From: Haliclystus octoradiatus
Lineage: Eukaryota > Cnidaria > Staurozoa > Stauromedusae > Haliclystidae
NCBI GenBank assembly: GCA_916610825.1
Contig: OU744448.1
Span: forward strand, 13,120,436 to 13,184,435
Length of the DNA: 64,000 nt
Reading direction: 5' to 3'
The notes below the pieces were generated by a model. That model was not told the origin of the DNA. It saw only the letters and a program-made list of their open reading frames with translations, and did not search any database. Position numbers and translations under genes: made by a program. Of the stretch, positions 59,745 through 64,000 are shown piece after piece. How positions within the stretch are numbered: position 1 is the stretch's first letter; every line of letters starts with the position of its first letter.

Positions 59745-60469
59745 CCTCAGGGATATCTAGGATATGTCATACACCCTTTGCTATATATGCCGCCTACAAA
59801 TTCATATTGGAAAGAAATCATGTTAGTTAATGTAATATTGCCTCTCACGGACAGGTCCTGCGTCATTGATGCTAATTAATTACTGAATTTCAAGAGCTGG
59901 ATAAATTACGACAAAAAACAAAACCATAACTGCGCTCAAGTTATGTTAGAGTTATGCGCCAGCAGCACTGCTAAAATTTCCGGAGTACAATATTCCACTG
60001 TGACCCAAGTGGCTAAACACGGTCGACCACAAACAGTGCCTGCGGAGATGAATATTTTGGCCTTGTGCATGAACGATCAGCGGATTAGAAAAGGTCATTG
60101 ATACCGTTGTAACGGGGCTATATAAGCAATACAAATACATCTCGATACAAAACATACGATACTATATTATACAGGTATAATGAGAACACATTGTGTTTCA
60201 TGGATAACGAGTACATTTGTGGAAGGGAAGTTACATGTTATTATGAAAATAAACGGTCAGGGTCTTATATATCGAACTCCCTGCAGTGGCAATCAGGATA
60301 CGAACAGTAAGCCAAAACAAAATCATAGCTGTCAACGATGACATATAAGCCCACTGAAATTAAACAACAAACCAAACAGCTATTTAATAAATGTTATACT
60401 ACTAGTTAAATCAATCAGATTCTGTACTGCTTAGTCGAAAGACCAAATAGTAATCATACGGCTGTACAA

Positions 60470-63400
60470 ATGGGAACGTTACATAGTATTGCATGTATTA
60501 TCTTGATGGGTTTGAGTTTTAATGCATATGCGAGGTCACTAGAGAAAGGAGGAAAAGGTACGTCTATACTAGATCACAAGTTGTACTATACTCAATTAAT
60601 TAAGCACAGAACAAAATGAGCACTATGAAACATTTGCAGTGATAATTTTACCATCAAAAAGGACGGTTTCTAAGGCAATTACTTCTCAAGAACCATTAAA
60701 TTAAATTAAATACATTTAACAGGATCTCTGGTTTGCAAACTAAATACTTTTTTTTACTTTTCAGTAATCTTTAATTCTCTTCTCGTGCATGCATGTAGTA
60801 GAATAAAACTTTCTATGTAAATTTGAAGGTTTCTGAATAAATAATGATCATGATGATTTATGTTTGCTTCTGCGTATATAGGATGTAATTATGTTATCGC
60901 TAGAAAAAAAGGCACAATCGATAGCCCTGGATATCCATTTTCGTACAGTAATGATCTGGACTGTACTTGGCAGATCAAAGCTAAAGTTGGAATGAGAATC
61001 GTACTTCAAATTGAAGATTTCCAGTTGGAAGAATCAAAATTCTGTGATTTCGATACAGTAACAATATTTGACGGTGAATTAAACCAATCGCCTCTTCTAA
61101 GAACCCTGTGTGGCCTTCAACCACCAGAGCAATTGACATCCACTGACAATATGTTCAGTTTTCGATTCAAGACAGACAGCAGCGAAGTCAAAAAAGGATT
61201 TCGATTTACATTTAGAACAGAAAAAGGTGAGCAACTATACTTTACTTTAGATCAGAGATTGCCTCTGATGAAAGCGAAGCAGATGAAATTTAAAGAAGGT
61301 CACGTGAAATCTATACTATATATACATTTAAAAAAACTGCTAGCTGTATATTGATTTCTTGAAAAGCCCAAAAATAGAGATTGGCATTGCAATATCCACT
61401 ATAGAATATCTCATCATCAACTACGTTGTTTCTTTTTCTAGGATGCGGTGAAATCTTCAGACATCCAAGCGGTGTAATTACGTCACCAAACTATCCTCAA
61501 AGGTATCCCGCTGATCAGAATTGCAAATATGAAATCAATGTGGCACGTGGTAAATCCATTGTTCTCTATTGGGAAACGTTTCAAATGGAGGATATGCTCT
61601 ATGGCCGTAAGTATAGATGTTGAACTATAATGTACGACCCAGGTGGAGGGATATTTTGGAATGATTGTGATTTGAATTTCGTTTTCCTTCTATCAGTACG
61701 GTTTATTCAGCCCCGGGTTTCACACAATCATTTTAGAACGTTTGGTGATGATGTGATTCGCAATGTATTCCATGGTTTACTAAATCAACTAAATCAACTT
61801 ACATTTTACATTTTACATCAAGGACATTTTAATACGAGGACGTTGTGACTGAATAAATACCTATTTATATAAAAGACATACCATAGATTTAGTTCCCATG
61901 TTTCAAAATTGATTGTTTAGATTTCATTGCATATTATTACAGTCAGTATATATGCTGCGTACCGACATCAAACACAACGACCACATCAGATTCCAAATAT
62001 GACGCTGATTGTATTGATTTTGATCTGGAGGGTCGTAACGGGCGTCGTAGAACTATATACCGCTAACACCATTACATTCACTATACTCTCTAACCAAGCA
62101 CAAACAAACAACATAAGAACCATACCATGTACAGTGAAACCTGTGTATAAGAGCCATCTATGAGAGGTATATTAATTGACCACTATAGGCAGGTGACCTT
62201 TACATACAGGGTTGATTCCATAGGAAACACTATTCCAGACATTACTTGAATGACCACTATAGACTGGTGGTCAATGTATATAGGTGGTCGTTATAACAGG
62301 TTTGACTGTAATACCATTCCATGGTCAGCAATTTAATCTTAACAAACATCCTTCTGTTATTCAATTGTAGAATGTTTCGATTATATTACACTCTACCGGC
62401 CAGGACCAGGAGTAAGGAGCTTAGTTGGCCAGTACTGTGGCATGGCTGGACCTCCAACCCAGATATGTTTACCAGCAACAGAGCTAGTAATGGAGTTTGT
62501 TACAGACCATGCAGAAAACTTTGCTGGTTTTAAAGTCAATTATGAAACAAAGGGTAGGCTGGTCTTAGATGAAGGATGGTATACTGATCTATAATACTGT
62601 ATCAACATGAGCATGAGGCCCGTCCAGAGAACAGATATGTTACTAAGTTAGGAAGTATTGTCCTATCAAAGGCAGAAGTGCCTTTAGTTCTATTTATGAA
62701 ACTAAAAAGAATACTGCATTAATCATCCCAGGCAAATACTATACTAGCCTTTTATCGGTGTGCGCAGCAAATAATCTCCAATAGATTATTGACAAACCAG
62801 TATTTTGCCAAGGAGCAATCAACGATAATACTATTTTCTATGAACTATTCCATCCTCAATTACAAACATAATACTTCTGGATGTTCAGAAAAAGCCAATG
62901 GTGAGTACTTGGTGGGATTTGAAGTAAGATTTCTCAGTCCAAGCAAATTATTTAACATTCAATCAAAAGGGTATACCAAGCAGCTCAAAAATATTCACCC
63001 TCCCTCTTTGGAAAAGTTTTAATATAGAATTAAATTATAAACTAATTCATGGCTAAAACCGTAAAATAGATGTGACGTGGCATTGTTATCTCTATTGCAG
63101 ATGAACCATGCAAAGAAATAAAAGTGAGTGATGCTGATGAAGTATTTGATGTGCGGGCAGGATTAGATCAAGCAGGTATCGATCAAGACATATTGAAAGT
63201 CTTGCTTCATGATTCACAACGTATAGGGTCAGGGATAGTAGGTGAAGAGGCACTGGCAGACACAGATCCATCGTTACAGATATTGAATGCTGACGAGTTG
63301 GGACTTATCCACCTACTTGAAAATAAGAAAGAAGAACCGGAATTGATGCAACCAAAAAGAGTTAAGCCAACAACTACAATTCTATTGCAACAAATAACCT

Positions 63401-64000
63401 CTTCAAAATTAACCAAACTAAAAGGAGATGTCTATCCATTTGAAACAATCTCACTTCAGGCAACCAATCATCAGTTTTTACAATCAAGTAGAAGAACTCA
63501 GAATGTCGATCAATTTGCCGAAGCTACACCATCACTGTCGTCTCTATACCATGCAAAAATAACTACGTCAGAAAGAGTCAGTGATGAGACAAAAGTATTT
63601 AAGAATGAATTTGCACAGGCATATCCACTAGCAAGAACTTCAATACAAGACACAGAGCACCACAGTATCTCACATCATAGTACATCAACACAACCCATAA
63701 ACTCCTCCAGAAGAATGACATCTAGGATGGTATTGTCTACTGGAATAAGGATTGGGTTTAGTGGTAGACTAATGTCATCAAGACAATTGTTTCAACCCTT
63801 AGAACAAAAGCAATCCACTATGAGATCAATTTCTAACCGTCTCCATTCGGAAATTAACAAATCAGTAACAGAAAAAGCAAACACATTTAGCAATGGTCCC
63901 ACAACAAACCAGTCTACAAAAGAAACCACTCAAAGCTATATGAATAATAACCTACTCATTATGAGTACGCTAGCAAGTTTCAATGCCAGAACATCTCCTT
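60470..64000 (+). CDS. Secreted CUB-CUB-Ser/Thr-rich protein, 3' partial
   Basis: Exons: 60470-60557 (signal peptide MGTLHSIACIILMGLSFNAYA), 60882-61226 (CUB 1), 61442-61606 + 62371-62553 (CUB 2 split by an intron), and 63101 onward, open to the window end. All joints are phase 1. CUB 1 has GTIDSPGYP, four Cys and the FDTVTIFDG strand; CUB 2 has GVITSPNYPQRYP, CFDYITLYR and the YCG motif. The last exon (at least 300 residues) begins with EPCKEIKVSDADEV, then becomes Ser/Thr/Gln-rich without domains, like a mucin-type stalk. The protein is extracellular or membrane-anchored; any membrane segment would lie beyond the edge. CUB domains usually bind protein or carbohydrate. The gene lies 1.5 kb downstream of the muramidase-like gene on the same strand. 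No orthologue is assigned. Confidence 0.88.
62130..62310 (+). mobile_element. 181-bp hAT-type MITE in the CUB 2 intron
   Basis: The ends are TACAGTGAAACCTGT and, inverted, TACAGTCAAACCTGT. The flanks ATACCATG (62122-62129) and ATACCATT (62311-62318) match at seven of eight positions, an 8-bp hAT-like duplication. The body repeats GACCACTATAG-type words. A diverged copy in the other orientation is at 19130-19325. Confidence 0.88.

Noticed and set aside
54582..59760. Short frames at 54582-54776 (-) and 59563-59760 (+)
   Set aside because: Both are inside copies of the same MITE family and show no domain.
1..64000. CRISPR arrays, operons or other prokaryotic features
   Set aside because: None seen. 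The only regular repeat array is the minisatellite, whose units have no spacer structure.

Overview
The window is nuclear DNA of an animal. It is AT-rich, its genes are cut by GT/AG introns, and it is full of short transposons. The genes are metazoan: an Atoh8-type bHLH, TSR2, NOL8, DSTYK, and secreted CUB/LDLa proteins. The word TAGGCCT is frequent, which in my experience fits an echinoderm or other marine invertebrate. That is only an impression, and I cannot name a species. All exon models below were read by eye from splice signals and reading phase.

Layout. 1-2046 (-): 3'-ward part of a CUB-CUB-LDLa gene running off the left edge. 4675-5409 (-): Atoh8-like bHLH. 6845-10255 (+): TSR2, five exons, complete. 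10596-43814 (-): NOL8, twelve exons, complete (826 aa), converging on TSR2 with poly(A) signals about 20 bp apart. NOL8 is spread over 33 kb because its introns hold many mobile elements. They include a complete-ended 5.8 kb CACTA transposon (35224-41029) with 3-bp target duplications, a decayed DIRS retroelement, remnants of a hAT, a Gypsy and a LINE, an internally deleted LTR element, several TIR elements and a 60/120-bp minisatellite. 44914-49545 (-): DSTYK, five coding exons, complete (937 aa).

52893-58927 (+) is the most unusual locus. It encodes a secreted protein with a signal peptide, a Thr/Ser-rich stalk and three tandem domains that I recognise as the pesticin C-terminus-like (T4-lysozyme-like) muramidase family, a group best known from bacteria and phages. 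Only the third domain keeps the Glu-Thr-Asp catalytic set; the first two have lost it. 60470-64000 (+) is a second secreted gene, signal peptide-CUB-CUB-Ser/Thr-rich, cut by the right edge.

NOL8 and TSR2 both act in ribosome production and sit tail to tail. The two right-hand genes are neighbouring secreted, stalked proteins on the same strand. A role in defence or digestion is plausible for the muramidase-like gene but is inference. The CACTA element carries, besides a truncated tnp2-type transposase, a divergently transcribed ten-exon gene with a fully open frame whose product I do not recognise.
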